Source of the DNA: Rhodococcus gordoniae
Lineage (GTDB): Bacteria; Actinomycetota; Actinomycetes; Mycobacteriales; Mycobacteriaceae
Assembly: GCF_001646655.1 (NCBI RefSeq)
Contig: NZ_LPZN01000027.1
Coordinates: 1 to 43,594 of the forward strand
Direction of reading: 5' to 3'
DNA: 43,594 nucleotides
Made by a program: the position numbers and the translations under genes. A model generated the notes under the pieces. That model was not told where the DNA came from. It worked only from the letters and a program-made list of their open reading frames with translations, and searched no databases. The number at the start of each line of letters is the position of its first letter. The stretch's first letter is position 1. Shown here piece after piece: positions 32,341 through 41,785 of this stretch.

Positions 32341-33486
32341 TCAACGGCCCGGTGCGTCCGGTCGCCGCGTCATGAGGAGGGGTACGAGCCCGCCGAGCAG
32401 TGCGGCGGGCAGCAGGAAGGCGAGCACCGGGTCGGCGCCGTACACCGGGGTCAACAGAAGAGGGGAGAAGGCCGCCCCGCCGAAACGGAAGGCCTGTACT
32501 ACCGACACCGCACCACCACGATTGCCACCGGGCCCGCCGAGCACCGCGGCATTGACCCCCACGAGGATGAACTGCGAGGCGATGCCCGCCAGGAACCACG
32601 CGACACCGAGCACGACGAGCCACGGGACGGTACCGACGACAGCGACCAGTGCGGCGCCGCTCACCGCACCGACGAGCACGATCGCGCGGGCCCCGACACG
32701 GTCGATGAGCATCCCGACCGGCCGGGAGCTGATGATTCCGGCGAGACCGAACACGGTGAGTACCACGCCGCGTCCGGACGGGGACAACCCGAACTCGTCC
32801 TCGACGCGGAAGGCGAGGAGGAACCCGAGCCCACCGAGAGCGCCCCAGCCGAGGAGTGCGACGAGGCCGATGCGCAGGACGCGCGGAGTCACGGCGTCGC
32901 GTAGGCGGACCCGGTCGGGACCGGAGGGGTCGTCGCGCACCGAAGCGGGCAGCCCGGCGAGCGCCAGGAGCAGCGCGGCACCGGCGAGCACGACGAACGC
33001 CCACCGCCAGCTCACCTCGGCGGCGAGCCCACCGATCAGGGGAGCGACGGTCTGGCCGGCGGCCTGCATGGCCCCGAACAACCCGAGTGCGCGCCCGAGC
33101 CTGTCCTTGGGGGTGATGACGGCCAGTGCCGCGAGCAACAGCGGCGTCGTGAACGCGTTGGCAGCGCCCTGCAGCATGCGGGTGCCGATCAGTAGCGAGA
33201 AGGTCGGTGCCAGAGCTGCGGCGATCGAGACCACGGCGTACACGAGGTAGGCGGTGCGGACGGTGCGGACCCGACCCCAGCGTGCGCCGAGGGTGCCGGA
33301 GAACAGCATCGCGGCGGCGAACACGCCGAGATAGGCGGTGACCGTCGTCGCGGCGGTACCGGTGGACACGCCCGTGTCGGCGCCGATCTCGGGGAGCATC
33401 GACACGACGACGCTGCCGCCGAACGGACCGAGGAATCCACCCGCGTACAGCGCCGTGCGCTGCAGCGGTTCGCGCGGACCGCTCAC
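32341..33486 (-). CDS. MFS transporter (efflux type)
   Basis: 381 residues, about 11-12 hydrophobic helices. Signature loop: LGARWGRVRTVRTAYLVYAV between helices 2 and 3 (the GxxxDRxGRR-like motif). A second half repeat carries RPVGMLIDRVGARAIVLVGA. The pattern fits drug/proton antiporters of the 12-helix type; the substrate is unknown. The GTG start at 33486 overlaps the stop of the PAC2 gene by 4 bp (GTGA), so translation is coupled. The family-like sequence begins right at this GTG (TALYAGGFLGPFGGSVVVSM). Confidence 0.88.
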   Translation of the reverse strand: MSGPREPLQRTALYAGGFLGPFGGSVVVSMLPEIGADTGVSTGTAATTVTAYLGVFAAAMLFSGTLGARWGRVRTVRTAYLVYAVVSIAAALAPTFSLLIGTRMLQGAANAFTTPLLLAALAVITPKDRLGRALGLFGAMQAAGQTVAPLIGGLAAEVSWRWAFVVLAGAALLLALAGLPASVRDDPSGPDRVRLRDAVTPRVLRIGLVALLGWGALGGLGFLLAFRVEDEFGLSPSGRGVVLTVFGLAGIISSRPVGMLIDRVGARAIVLVGAVSGAALVAVVGTVPWLVVLGVAWFLAGIASQFILVGVNAAVLGGPGGNRGGAVSVVQAFRFGGAAFSPLLLTPVYGADPVLAFLLPAALLGGLVPLLMTRRPDAPGR

Positions 33487-34382
33487 CTGTTGAAGCCGCC
33501 GGGACCCCGTCGCCGCAGATAGCGTTCGAACTCGGCGGCGAGGGCGTCGCCGTCGATCTTGGCGATGACCTCGGAGATGTCCTCCTCTGCCTCGGCGTCG
33601 CCGCGCTCCTCGAGGGTGCGCACGTATTCGGCGATCTCCTCGTCGTCGTCGATCATGTCGGTGACGGTCTGTTCCCATTCCTCGGCGAGGAGCGGGAGTT
33701 CGCCGAGGGGCACCTCGAGGTCGAGGACGTCCTCGACCCGGCGTAGCAGCGCGACGGCGGCCTTGGGGTTGGGCGGGTTGGACACGTAGTGGGGGACCGC
33801 CGCCCAGAACGACACTGCGGGGATGCCCGCGCGCACGAAGGCGTCCTGCAGTACCCCGGTGATGCCGGTGGGCCCTTCGTAGCGGGAGGTCTGCAGCTTG
33901 AAGCGTTCGGCGGCCTCGGAGCTGTAGGCGGTGCCGGTGACCGGGACCGGGCGGGTGTGCGGGGTGTCGGCGAGCAGCGCGCCGAGCAACACGACCGTGT
34001 GGACCTCGAATTCGTCGACGAGTTCGATGATGGCGTCGCAGAAGCTGCGCCAGCGCATGCTCGGTTCGATGCCGTGCAGGAGAACGACGTCGCGGTCGCT
34101 GCCGGGTGGGGAACACAGCGACAGTCGGGTGGTCGGCCAGTCGATCTCGCGGGTGACGCCGTCGACGAGGCGTACCTGTGGCCGGTTGACCTGGTAGTCG
34201 TAGTACTCCTCGGAGTCCAGCTCGGCGAAGGGCTCGGCGTCCCAGATCAGCTCGAGGTGCTCGACGGCGCCGCTGGCCGCGTCGCCGGCGTCGTTCCACC
34301 CCTCGAAGGCGGCGACGAGCACCGGATCGCGCAGGACGGGGACGTCCTGGTCCGGGGTCTCGGGATACTCGGGTGCACTCAC
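33483..34382 (-). CDS. PAC2-family protein
   Basis: 299 residues. It shows LVAAFEGWNDAGDAASGAVE near the N-terminus and PVPVTGTAYSSEAAERFKLQ, followed by GPTGITGVLQDAFVRAGIPA and FWAAVPHYVSNPPNPKAAVA, the hallmarks of actinobacterial PAC2 (proteasome-assembly-chaperone fold) proteins such as Rv2125. The C-terminal ~60 residues are acidic and probably coiled coil. Despite the family name, a role in proteasome assembly is not shown in bacteria. It lies divergent to metH as in M. tuberculosis. The GTG start follows TAGGCT by 6 nt, suggesting a leaderless transcript. Coupled to the MFS gene downstream. Confidence 0.9.
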   Translation of the reverse strand: MSAPEYPETPDQDVPVLRDPVLVAAFEGWNDAGDAASGAVEHLELIWDAEPFAELDSEEYYDYQVNRPQVRLVDGVTREIDWPTTRLSLCSPPGSDRDVVLLHGIEPSMRWRSFCDAIIELVDEFEVHTVVLLGALLADTPHTRPVPVTGTAYSSEAAERFKLQTSRYEGPTGITGVLQDAFVRAGIPAVSFWAAVPHYVSNPPNPKAAVALLRRVEDVLDLEVPLGELPLLAEEWEQTVTDMIDDDEEIAEYVRTLEERGDAEAEEDISEVIAKIDGDALAAEFERYLRRRGPGGFNR

Positions 34383-34433
34383 TCGTCCAGCCTACGACCC
34401 GGCCCGTTCCGGGCGCCCACTAGTCTGTGGGGC
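34383..34433. promoter_or_regulatory. Compact divergent leaderless promoters for PAC2 and metH
   Basis: Only 51 bp separate two divergent start codons. TAGGCT (34389-34394, minus strand) lies 6 nt before the PAC2 GTG. TAGTCT (34421-34426, plus strand) lies 7 nt before the metH ATG. Neither gene has a ribosome binding site. With -10 boxes 26 bp apart, the upstream promoter regions must overlap, so the two genes may compete for RNA polymerase. No cobalamin riboswitch can fit here. Confidence 0.55.
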
Positions 34434-37400
34434 ATGTCCACCCCACTTCATTCTGTCCTGCTCGATGCGCTGAGCCAGCGCGTTGTCATCGGAGACGGGG
34501 CGATGGGCACCATGTTGCAGGCCGCGGATCTGTCGCTCGACGACTTCCGCGGTTTGGAGGGGTGCAACGAGATCCTCAACGAATCTCGTCCCGATGTGAT
34601 CCGTGGGATCCACCGGGCGTACTTCGAGGCCGGCGCCGACGTCGTCTCGACGAACACCTTCGGCTGCAACCTGCCCAATCTCGCCGACTACGACATCGCC
34701 GACCGGATCCGTGACCTGTCCGAACGTGGTACGCGCCTCGCGCGTGAGGTCGCCGACGAGATGGGTCCCGGCGCCGACGGCATGGCCCGCATGGTGATCG
34801 GGTCGATGGGCCCGGGTACGAAGCTGCCCACCCTCGGTCATGCGCCGTTCGCGGCGCTGCGCGACGCCTACGGTGAGGCGGCGCTGGGCATGCTCGACGG
34901 CGGTGCCGATGCGATCCTGGTGGAGACCTGCCAGGACCTGCTGCAGGCGAAGGCCGCGATCATCGGCAGCAAGCGCGCGATGGAGCGGGCGGGCCGGCGG
35001 ATCCCGATCGTCGTGCACGTGACGGTGGAGACGACCGGCACGATGTTGCTCGGCTCCGAGATCGGCGCCGCGCTGACCGCTCTCGAACCCCTCGGTATCG
35101 ACCTGATCGGCTTGAACTGCGCGACCGGTCCGGCGGAGATGACCGAGCACCTGCGGTACCTCTCGCAGCACGCGACGATCCCGGTGTCGGTGATGCCGAA
35201 TGCCGGTCTGCCGGTGCTGGGTGCGAACGGCGCCGAGTACCCGCTGCAGCCGGGGGAGCTCGCCGAGGCCTTGGCCGGGTTCGTCCGCGAGTACGGTCTG
35301 ACCTTCGTCGGCGGTTGCTGCGGCACCACTCCCGAGCACATCCGGCAGGTCGCCGAGGCGGTGCGCGGGGTGCAGCCGGCGCCGCGCGCCCCGCAGCCGG
35401 AGCCGGGTGTGGCGTCGCTGTACACCTCGGTGCCGTTCGAGCAGGATGCGTCGATCCTGATGATCGGTGAGCGCACCAACACGAACGGGTCGAAGGCGTT
35501 CCGTGAGGCGATGCTTGCCGCGGATTGGCAGAAGTGCCTGGATATCGCGAAGGATCAGATCCGCGACGGTGCGCACATGCTGGATCTGAACGTCGACTAC
35601 GTCGGGCGCGACGGGGCTGCGGACATGGCGGAGCTGGCGTCGCGGTTCGCGACGTCGTCGACGCTGCCGATCATGATCGACTCGACGGAGCCGGAGGTGA
35701 TCCGGGCCGGTCTCGAGCATCTCGGTGGTCGCTGCGCGGTGAACTCGGTGAACTACGAGGACGGTGACGGTCCGGGTTCGCGGTTCCAGCGGATCATGGA
35801 GCACGTCGTCGAGCACGGCGCGGCGGTGGTCGCGTTGACGATCGACGAGGAAGGCCAGGCCCGGACCGCCGAGCACAAGGTGCGCATCGCCGAGCGGTTG
35901 ATCGCGGACCTGACCGGCACGTGGGGTCTGTCGCCGCAGGACATCATCGTCGACGCGTTGACCTTCCCGATCTCGACGGGTCAGGAGGAGGTGCGGCGCG
36001 ACGCGATCGAGACGATCGAGGCGATCCGCCGCCTCCACGAGGCGCATCCGGAGGTGCACTTCACTCTGGGCATCTCGAATGTGTCGTTCGGTCTGAATCC
36101 GGCGGCGCGGCAGGTGCTGAATTCGGTGTTTCTGCACGAGTGCACCGAGGCCGGGCTGGACACGGCGATCGTGCACGCGTCGAAGATCCTGCCGATGGCG
36201 CGGATCCCGGAGGAGCAGCGGCAGGTTGCGCTGGATCTGGTGTACGACCGGCGCCGTGAGGGTTACGACCCGCTGCAGAAGCTGATGGAGCTGTTCGAGG
36301 GGGTGTCGGCGGCGTCGGCACGCGAGTCGCGGGCGCAGGAGCTGGCGGCGCTGCCGCTGTTCGAGCGGCTGGAGCGGCGCATCGTCGACGGTGAGCGCAA
36401 CGGTCTCGAGGACGATCTGGCGGAGGCGATGAAGACCACCCCGCCGTTGGCGATCATCAACGACACGTTGTTGTCGGGCATGAAGACGGTCGGTGATCTG
36501 TTCGGGTCCGGGCAGATGCAGTTGCCGTTCGTGTTGCAGTCCGCCGAGGTGATGAAGACTGCGGTGGCGTTCCTGGAGCCGCACATGGAGTCGACGGGCG
36601 ACGAGGGCAAGGGCCGGATCGTGCTGGCGACCGTGAAGGGCGATGTGCACGACATCGGCAAGAATCTCGTCGACATCATCCTGTCGAACAACGGCTACGA
36701 GGTGGTCAACCTCGGCATCAAGCAGCCGATCGCGACGATCCTGGATGCGGCGGTCGACAAGCGTGCCGATGTGATCGGCATGTCGGGGCTGCTGGTGAAG
36801 TCCACGGTGGTGATGAAGGAGAACCTCGAGGAGCTCAACTCTCGTGGGGTCGCGGAGCAGTTCCCGGTGTTGCTCGGTGGTGCGGCGCTGACCCGCAGTT
36901 ATGTCGAGAATGATCTGGCGGAGGTCTACGAGGGCAAGGTGTCGTACGCACGCGACGCGTTCGAGGGTCTGTCGCTGATGGATCGGGTGATGGCGGAGAA
37001 GCGCGGTGAGGCGCCGGCGCCGGACAGTCCGGAGGCGATCGAGGCGGCCCGCAAGGCCGCCGAGCGCAAGGAACGGCACGAGCGCAGCAAGCGGATCGCG
37101 GAGAAGCGCAAGGCCGCCGAGACGCCGGCGGAGATCCCCGAGCGCAGCGATGTCGCGAAGGATCTGCCGGTGCCCACGCCGCCGTTCTGGGGTACCCGGG
37201 TGATCAAGGGCATTCCGCTGGCCGACTATGCGGCGCTGGTCGACGAGCGGGCGTTGTTCCTCGGGCAGTGGGGGCTGCGTGGTCAGCGGGGCGGCGAGGG
37301 CCCGAGCTACGAAGAGCTGGTGGAGACCGAGGGCCGGCCGCGGTTGCGGTACTGGTTGGATCGGTTGGCGACCGAGGGCATCCTGCAGCACGCCGCGGTG

Positions 37401-38003
37401 GTCTACGGCTACTTCCCGGCGGTGTCGGAGGGTGACGACGTGGTGGTGCTGACCGAGGCGCGCCCGGATGCGCCCGAGCGCTACCGGTTCACCTTCCCGC
37501 GGCAGCAGCGTTCGCGGTTCCTGTGCATCGCCGACTTCGTGCGGTCGCGGGAGGATGCGGTCGCGTCGGGTCAGGTGGATGTGTGGCCGTTCCAGCTGGT
37601 GACGATGGGGCAGCCGATTGCGGATTTCGCGAACGAGTTGTTCGCGTCGAATTCGTACCGGGATTATCTCGAGGTGCACGGCATCGGTGTGCAGTTGACC
37701 GAGGCGTTGGCCGAGTACTGGCATCGGCGGGTGCGGCAGGAGTTGGCGTTCGCCGGGGGTGGCACGGCTGCGGACGAGGATCCGGAGGAGGTCGCGGAGT
37801 ATTTCAAGCTTGCCTACCGCGGCGCCCGGTTCGCGTTCGGGTACGGGGCGTGCCCGAATCTCGAGGATCGGATCAAGCTGGTCGAGTTGCTCGAACCCGA
37901 GCGGATCGGGGTGGAGTTGTCGGAGGAGCTGCAGTTGCATCCCGAGCAGTCGACGGATGCGTTCGTGCTGCACCACCCGGAGGCGAAGTACTTCAATGTC
38001 TGA
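34434..38003 (+). CDS. metH: Cobalamin-dependent methionine synthase
   Basis: 1189 residues with all four modules. The homocysteine domain (1-~320) has zinc ligands Cys229 (LNCATGP), Cys295 and Cys296 (GGCCGTT). The pterin domain follows (~340-620; MIGERTNTNGSKAF, then DLNVDY). Next come the cobalamin cap and Rossmann domain (~640-860) with His739 in GDVHDIGKN. The C-terminal AdoMet reactivation domain (~900-1189) includes RGARFAFGYGACPN. It transfers the methyl group of 5-methyl-THF to homocysteine through methylcobalamin. A charged Ala/Lys/Glu linker (about 860-900) joins the last two modules. Apparently leaderless. The stop overlaps the start of the HAD gene by 8 bp. Confidence 0.97.
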   Translation: MSTPLHSVLLDALSQRVVIGDGAMGTMLQAADLSLDDFRGLEGCNEILNESRPDVIRGIHRAYFEAGADVVSTNTFGCNLPNLADYDIADRIRDLSERGTRLAREVADEMGPGADGMARMVIGSMGPGTKLPTLGHAPFAALRDAYGEAALGMLDGGADAILVETCQDLLQAKAAIIGSKRAMERAGRRIPIVVHVTVETTGTMLLGSEIGAALTALEPLGIDLIGLNCATGPAEMTEHLRYLSQHATIPVSVMPNAGLPVLGANGAEYPLQPGELAEALAGFVREYGLTFVGGCCGTTPEHIRQVAEAVRGVQPAPRAPQPEPGVASLYTSVPFEQDASILMIGERTNTNGSKAFREAMLAADWQKCLDIAKDQIRDGAHMLDLNVDYVGRDGAADMAELASRFATSSTLPIMIDSTEPEVIRAGLEHLGGRCAVNSVNYEDGDGPGSRFQRIMEHVVEHGAAVVALTIDEEGQARTAEHKVRIAERLIADLTGTWGLSPQDIIVDALTFPISTGQEEVRRDAIETIEAIRRLHEAHPEVHFTLGISNVSFGLNPAARQVLNSVFLHECTEAGLDTAIVHASKILPMARIPEEQRQVALDLVYDRRREGYDPLQKLMELFEGVSAASARESRAQELAALPLFERLERRIVDGERNGLEDDLAEAMKTTPPLAIINDTLLSGMKTVGDLFGSGQMQLPFVLQSAEVMKTAVAFLEPHMESTGDEGKGRIVLATVKGDVHDIGKNLVDIILSNNGYEVVNLGIKQPIATILDAAVDKRADVIGMSGLLVKSTVVMKENLEELNSRGVAEQFPVLLGGAALTRSYVENDLAEVYEGKVSYARDAFEGLSLMDRVMAEKRGEAPAPDSPEAIEAARKAAERKERHERSKRIAEKRKAAETPAEIPERSDVAKDLPVPTPPFWGTRVIKGIPLADYAALVDERALFLGQWGLRGQRGGEGPSYEELVETEGRPRLRYWLDRLATEGILQHAAVVYGYFPAVSEGDDVVVLTEARPDAPERYRFTFPRQQRSRFLCIADFVRSREDAVASGQVDVWPFQLVTMGQPIADFANELFASNSYRDYLEVHGIGVQLTEALAEYWHRRVRQELAFAGGGTAADEDPEEVAEYFKLAYRGARFAFGYGACPNLEDRIKLVELLEPERIGVELSEELQLHPEQSTDAFVLHHPEAKYFNV

Positions 38004-38703
38004 TCGGGTGGAGGCGCCGCTCGCGGTGCGGGCCGGTGTGCTGCGGGCGGTGCTGTGGGATATGGACGGCACCCTGCTCGAATCGGAACGCTTGTGGGAC
38101 ATCGGGATGCGCGAGTTGTCGTTGTATCTCGGTGGGCCGATGAGTGAGGAGACCCGCATCTCCACGATCGGTGGGCCGATGGATCTGGCGGTGCTGCGCA
38201 CTTTCACCGGTCTGGGTCTCGAGCCGACTCCGGACGAGGCGGCCGCCGCCGCGGTGTGGCTGACCGACTATATGGGCCGGTTGTTCGCCGACGGGTTGCC
38301 GTGGCGGCCCGGGGCGCAGGCAGCGTTGCGTACGGTGCGCGAGGCGGGCCTGCGGTCGGTGCTGGTGACCAACACCGAGCGGGCGTTGTGCGAGGTGGCG
38401 CTGGACACCCTGGGCCGTGAGCATTTCGACCATTCGGTGTGCGGCGACGAGGTGCCGGCCGGCAAGCCCGATCCGGCGCCCTACCGGCGGGCGGCGGAGC
38501 TGCTCGGTCTGGATCCGGCGCAGTGCCTGGCGGTGGAGGATTCCCCGACCGGGGCGGCCGCGGCGGATGCGGCCGGGTGCACGGTGCTGGTGGTGCCGTC
38601 GCTGGTGGATGTGCCCGGCTCGGGGCGGCGGGTATTCCGATCGACGCTGGAGGGGTTGAGCGCCGAGGATCTGCACGAGCTGCACGGTGCGGGGGTGCCC
38701 TGA
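37996..38703 (+). CDS. HAD-IA family hydrolase
   Basis: 235 residues. Motif I is [12 protein letters not shown] (nucleophile Asp22, acid/base Asp24). [15 protein letters not shown] (motif II Thr), [15 protein letters not shown] (motif III Lys) and [17 protein letters not shown] (motif IV) follow. This is a phosphoglycolate-phosphatase or beta-PGM-like small-molecule phosphatase; the substrate is undetermined. The ATG 37996 lies inside the end of metH (8-bp overlap), so it is translationally coupled. The same metH-HAD pairing is common in actinobacteria, suggesting a housekeeping or metabolite-repair role. Confidence 0.88.
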   Translation: MSDRVEAPLAVRAGVLRAVLWDMDGTLLESERLWDIGMRELSLYLGGPMSEETRISTIGGPMDLAVLRTFTGLGLEPTPDEAAAAAVWLTDYMGRLFADGLPWRPGAQAALRTVREAGLRSVLVTNTERALCEVALDTLGREHFDHSVCGDEVPAGKPDPAPYRRAAELLGLDPAQCLAVEDSPTGAAAADAAGCTVLVVPSLVDVPGSGRRVFRSTLEGLSAEDLHELHGAGVP

Positions 38704-38704
38704 G

Positions 38705-39565
38705 GTGGCGGTCCCGAAGATCGTGCTGTTCTACAAGTTCACCCCGCTGCCCGATCCGGAGGCGATCCGGTTGTGGCAGCACACCTTGGCGTCGTCGCTG
38801 GGGTTGACCGGGCGGATCCTGATCTCCGAGCACGGCATCAACGGCACCGTCGGCGGCGACATCGCCGACGTGAAGAAGTACGTGCGTGGGTTGCGCGGCT
38901 ACGCGGCGTTCGAGGACACCGACGTCAAGTGGTCCGACGGCACCGGCGACGATTTTCCGCGGCTGTCGGTGAAGGTACGTCCGGAGATCGTCACTTTCGG
39001 GGTGCCCGACGAGGTGAAGGTCGACGAGCACGGCATCGTCGACGGCGGCACCCATCTGTCGCCGCACGGTGTGCACGAGCTGGTCGCCGAGCGCGGCGAC
39101 GAGGTGGTGTTCTTCGACGGCCGTAATCGGTTCGAGGCGCAGATCGGCCGGTTCCGGGATGCGATCGTGCCGGAGGTGGCCACGACCCGCGATTTCGTCG
39201 CCGAGCTCGACAGCGGCCGCTACGACCATCTCAAGGGCCGCCCGGTGGTGACCTACTGCACCGGTGGGGTGCGCTGTGAGGTGCTGTCGGCGTTGATGCG
39301 CAACCGTGGTTTCGAGGAGGTCTACCAGCTCGACGGTGGCATCGTGCGGTACGGCGAGACCTTCGGCGACGAGGGCCTGTGGGAGGGTTCGCTGTACGTC
39401 TTCGACGGGCGGATGAACGTCGAGTTCAGCGACGAGACGACGGTGATCGGGCGCTGCGCGCTGTGCGGCACGCCCACCTCGCGGTATCGCAACCATCCGG
39501 ATGTTCGCGGCCGGGAGTTGACTCTGGTGTGCGAGGGCTGTGTGCCGGACCCGGTGGAGGTGTAA
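38705..39565 (+). CDS. trhO: tRNA uridine-34 hydroxylase (rhodanese-family, TrhO/YceA)
   Basis: 286 residues. It has an N-terminal acylphosphatase-like domain ([20 protein letters not shown], ~35-55), a central rhodanese domain with Cys185 in YCTGGVRCE (Cys191 also in the loop), and a C-terminal zinc-type CALCGTP...CEGC pair. TrhO hydroxylates uridine at position 34 of certain tRNAs (ho5U), using prephenate-independent O2 chemistry. The GTG start at 38705 is one base after the HAD stop, so the two are coupled. Followed 4 bp later by a pseudouridine synthase gene, which makes a small RNA-modification pair. Confidence 0.88.
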   Translation: MAVPKIVLFYKFTPLPDPEAIRLWQHTLASSLGLTGRILISEHGINGTVGGDIADVKKYVRGLRGYAAFEDTDVKWSDGTGDDFPRLSVKVRPEIVTFGVPDEVKVDEHGIVDGGTHLSPHGVHELVAERGDEVVFFDGRNRFEAQIGRFRDAIVPEVATTRDFVAELDSGRYDHLKGRPVVTYCTGGVRCEVLSALMRNRGFEEVYQLDGGIVRYGETFGDEGLWEGSLYVFDGRMNVEFSDETTVIGRCALCGTPTSRYRNHPDVRGRELTLVCEGCVPDPVEV

Positions 39566-39569
39566 CCGG

Positions 39570-40457
39570 ATGCGCGCCGCGCCGTTGCCGGTACGCGACG
39601 GGCTCGGCCCGGACCGTATCCGGATGCCCGCCGATCACGGCGCCGACACGGTCGTGGAGTTCCTCGAGGCCGACCATCCCGACGAGGACTGGGCGGCGCG
39701 CATGGCGGCGGGGGAGTTGGTCGACGAGCACGGGCGCCGCGTCGAGCCGCACACCCCCTATCGGCCGACGCGGTTCGTGTACTTCTATCGCGATCCGGCG
39801 CCGGAGGTACCGGTGCCGTTCCCGGTGCATGTGCTGCACCGCGAGGACGGGCTGGTCGTGGTCGACAAGCCGCATTTTCTGGCGACGATTCCGCGTGGGG
39901 CGCACATCCGTGAATCGGTGGTGGTGCGGTTGCGGCGCGAGCTGGAGTTGCCGCATCTGGTGCCGGTGCACCGGCTCGACCGGATGACCGCGGGTGTGCT
40001 GTTGTGCACCACGGATCCGGGGTGGCGGCGGCCCTATCAGGAGCTGTTCGAGCGGCAGCGGGTGCGCAAGGTGTACGAGGCGGTCGCCGGATACCGGCCC
40101 GACCTGTCGTTCCCGCGGGTGGTGCGCACCCGGATCGTCAAGCGGCACGGGGAGTTGACGGCCGAGCAGTTCGCCGACGAGCCGAATTCGGAGACCCGCA
40201 TCGAGGTGGTCGAGCGGCGCGGGGAGCTGGCCCGCTATCGGTTGTGTCCGCGCACCGGCCGCACCCATCAGTTGCGGCTGCATCTGATGTCCCTGGGGGT
40301 GCCGATCGTCGGGGACAACTTCTATCCGCGGTTCCGGCCGCGTGGGGCGGACGATTTCACCGATCCTCTGCGGTTGCTGGCGCGGTCGCTCGAGTTCACC
40401 GATCCGGTCAGCGGGGTGGCGCGGCGGTTCGTCAGCGGGCGGGAGCTCGAGTTCTGA
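39570..40457 (+). CDS. RluA-family RNA pseudouridine synthase
   Basis: 295 residues. The catalytic motif is VHRLDRMTAGVLL with Asp137. RVRKVYEAVAGYRP and CPRTGRTHQLRLHLMSLGVP (motif III) identify the RluA family. The N-terminal ~85 residues include a short S4-poor extension (TRFVYFYRDPAPEVPVPFPV), as in actinobacterial members. It isomerises uridine to pseudouridine in rRNA or tRNA; the target site is not predictable. The ATG at 39570 is 4 bp after the trhO stop; no better start exists upstream. Confidence 0.88.
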   Translation: MRAAPLPVRDGLGPDRIRMPADHGADTVVEFLEADHPDEDWAARMAAGELVDEHGRRVEPHTPYRPTRFVYFYRDPAPEVPVPFPVHVLHREDGLVVVDKPHFLATIPRGAHIRESVVVRLRRELELPHLVPVHRLDRMTAGVLLCTTDPGWRRPYQELFERQRVRKVYEAVAGYRPDLSFPRVVRTRIVKRHGELTAEQFADEPNSETRIEVVERRGELARYRLCPRTGRTHQLRLHLMSLGVPIVGDNFYPRFRPRGADDFTDPLRLLARSLEFTDPVSGVARRFVSGRELEF

Positions 40458-40496
40458 GGGGTGTCGGTGTCCTGGCTGCGGGGCCGGCGGCGGGGC

Positions 40497-40778
40497 ATGA
40501 AACAATCGACCCCTGTGAAGACCTTCGATTCCCTGTTCGCCGAGCTGTCCGAACGCGCCGCGACCCGCCCCGAGGGCTCCGGCACCGTCGCCGCCCTGGA
40601 CGCCGGCGTGCATTTCCAGGGCAAGAAGGTACTCGAAGAGGCCGGTGAGGTGTGGATCGCCGCCGAGTACCAGTCCGACGAGGAACTGTCCGAGGAAATT
40701 TCGCAGCTGTTGTATTGGGTGCAGGTGCTGATGGTGGGGCGGGGTCTGAAGCCCGAGGACGTCTACAAGCATCTGTGA
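40497..40778 (+). CDS. hisE: Phosphoribosyl-ATP pyrophosphatase
   Basis: 93 residues. It starts [20 protein letters not shown], nearly as M. tuberculosis HisE begins, and includes [20 protein letters not shown] (metal-binding EExGE helix) and [14 protein letters not shown]. It hydrolyses PR-ATP to PR-AMP, the second step of histidine synthesis. The chosen ATG gives the family length; upstream codons are not conserved. It precedes hisG by 90 bp, the usual actinobacterial pair. Confidence 0.93.
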   Translation: MKQSTPVKTFDSLFAELSERAATRPEGSGTVAALDAGVHFQGKKVLEEAGEVWIAAEYQSDEELSEEISQLLYWVQVLMVGRGLKPEDVYKHL

Positions 40779-40868
40779 CGGCCGCCGGCCCGCTGTGCGG
40801 TGCCGCCGTCCGTGCCCTGTAGATCCCTTCCTCGCTTCTGCTCGTCGTTCGAAAGGACCCCATCCGTC

Positions 40869-41732
40869 ATGCTGCGCGTCGCAGTCCCCAACAAAGGTTC
40901 GCTGTCCGAGTCCGCCGCCGAGATCCTGCAGGAGGCCGGCTACCGTCGCCGCACCGACTCGCGTGATCTGACGGTCATCGACCCGGTCAACGACGTCGAA
41001 TTCTTCTTCCTGCGCCCGAAGGACATCGCGATCTACGTCGGTTCCGGCGAGCTGGATCTGGGGATCACCGGCCGTGATCTGGCGATGGATTCGGGGGCGC
41101 CGGTCGCCGAACGCCTGTCGCTGGGTTTCGGGTCGTCGCGTTTCCGGTATGCCGCGCCGAAGGGCCGGGACTGGACGGTCGAGGATCTGCGGGGGCTGCG
41201 CATCGCCACCTCGTACGCGAATCTGGTGCGTCGTGATCTCGCCGCCCGCGGTATCGAGGCCGAGGTGATCCGGCTCGACGGGGCGGTGGAGATCTCCATC
41301 CAGCTCGGCGTCGCCGACGCGATCGCCGATGTGGTGGGCTCGGGCCGGACGTTGCGGCAGCACGATCTGGTCGCCTTCGGGGAGTCGCTGTGCGATTCGG
41401 AGGGTGTGCTGATCGAGCGGGAGGGGTCGGATCGTTCGGATCGGGCCCGCAACCAGCTGATCGCCCGGCTCGAGGGTGTGGTCTTCGCGCAGCAGTACGT
41501 GATGATCGATTACGACTGCCCCAAGCACCTGCTCGAGCAGGCGGTGCAGGTGACCCCGGGACTCGAGTCGCCGACGATCTCGCCGTTGGCGAACGACAAT
41601 TCGGTGGCGGTGCGGGCGATGGTGCCGCGCAAGGGCCACAACGCGGTGATGGATCGGCTCGCCGAGATCGGTGCCCGCGCGATCCTCGCGTCGAACATCC
41701 GCTCGTGCCGGGCGATGCGCGCCCCCGAGTAG
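40869..41732 (+). CDS. hisG: ATP phosphoribosyltransferase, long form
   Basis: 287 residues, the length of the long HisG that carries its own regulatory domain. It contains [40 protein letters not shown] and [20 protein letters not shown] (PRPP-binding loop), plus a C-terminal ferredoxin-like ACT-type domain (from about 215; [20 protein letters not shown]) that binds histidine for feedback inhibition. It catalyses the first step of histidine synthesis. Start ATG 40869 has AAAGGA about 12 nt upstream. Confidence 0.96.
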   Translation: MLRVAVPNKGSLSESAAEILQEAGYRRRTDSRDLTVIDPVNDVEFFFLRPKDIAIYVGSGELDLGITGRDLAMDSGAPVAERLSLGFGSSRFRYAAPKGRDWTVEDLRGLRIATSYANLVRRDLAARGIEAEVIRLDGAVEISIQLGVADAIADVVGSGRTLRQHDLVAFGESLCDSEGVLIEREGSDRSDRARNQLIARLEGVVFAQQYVMIDYDCPKHLLEQAVQVTPGLESPTISPLANDNSVAVRAMVPRKGHNAVMDRLAEIGARAILASNIRSCRAMRAPE

Positions 41733-41754
41733 ACGCGCACCTTCCCGTCGTCTC

Positions 41755-41785
41755 GGTGCGGCTCCGCGATCAGCGGGGCCGCACC
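41755..41785. terminator. Bidirectional hairpin between hisG and the thioesterase gene
   Basis: Arms GGTGCGGC/GCCGCACC outside and CCGC/GCGG inside, with a GATCA loop. The hairpin begins 22 bp after the hisG stop and overlaps the stop of the convergent thioesterase gene. Confidence 0.75.

Noticed and set aside
34383-34433. Cobalamin riboswitch upstream of metH
   Set aside because: Only 51 bp separate the divergent start codons, far too little for a B12 riboswitch, and no B12-box is present.
34392-38207. 1271-codon open frame antisense to metH
   Set aside because: It is the mirror of a high-GC coding sequence; the translation is Arg/His/Gln/Leu-rich, shows no family motif, and the plus strand encodes a perfect MetH.
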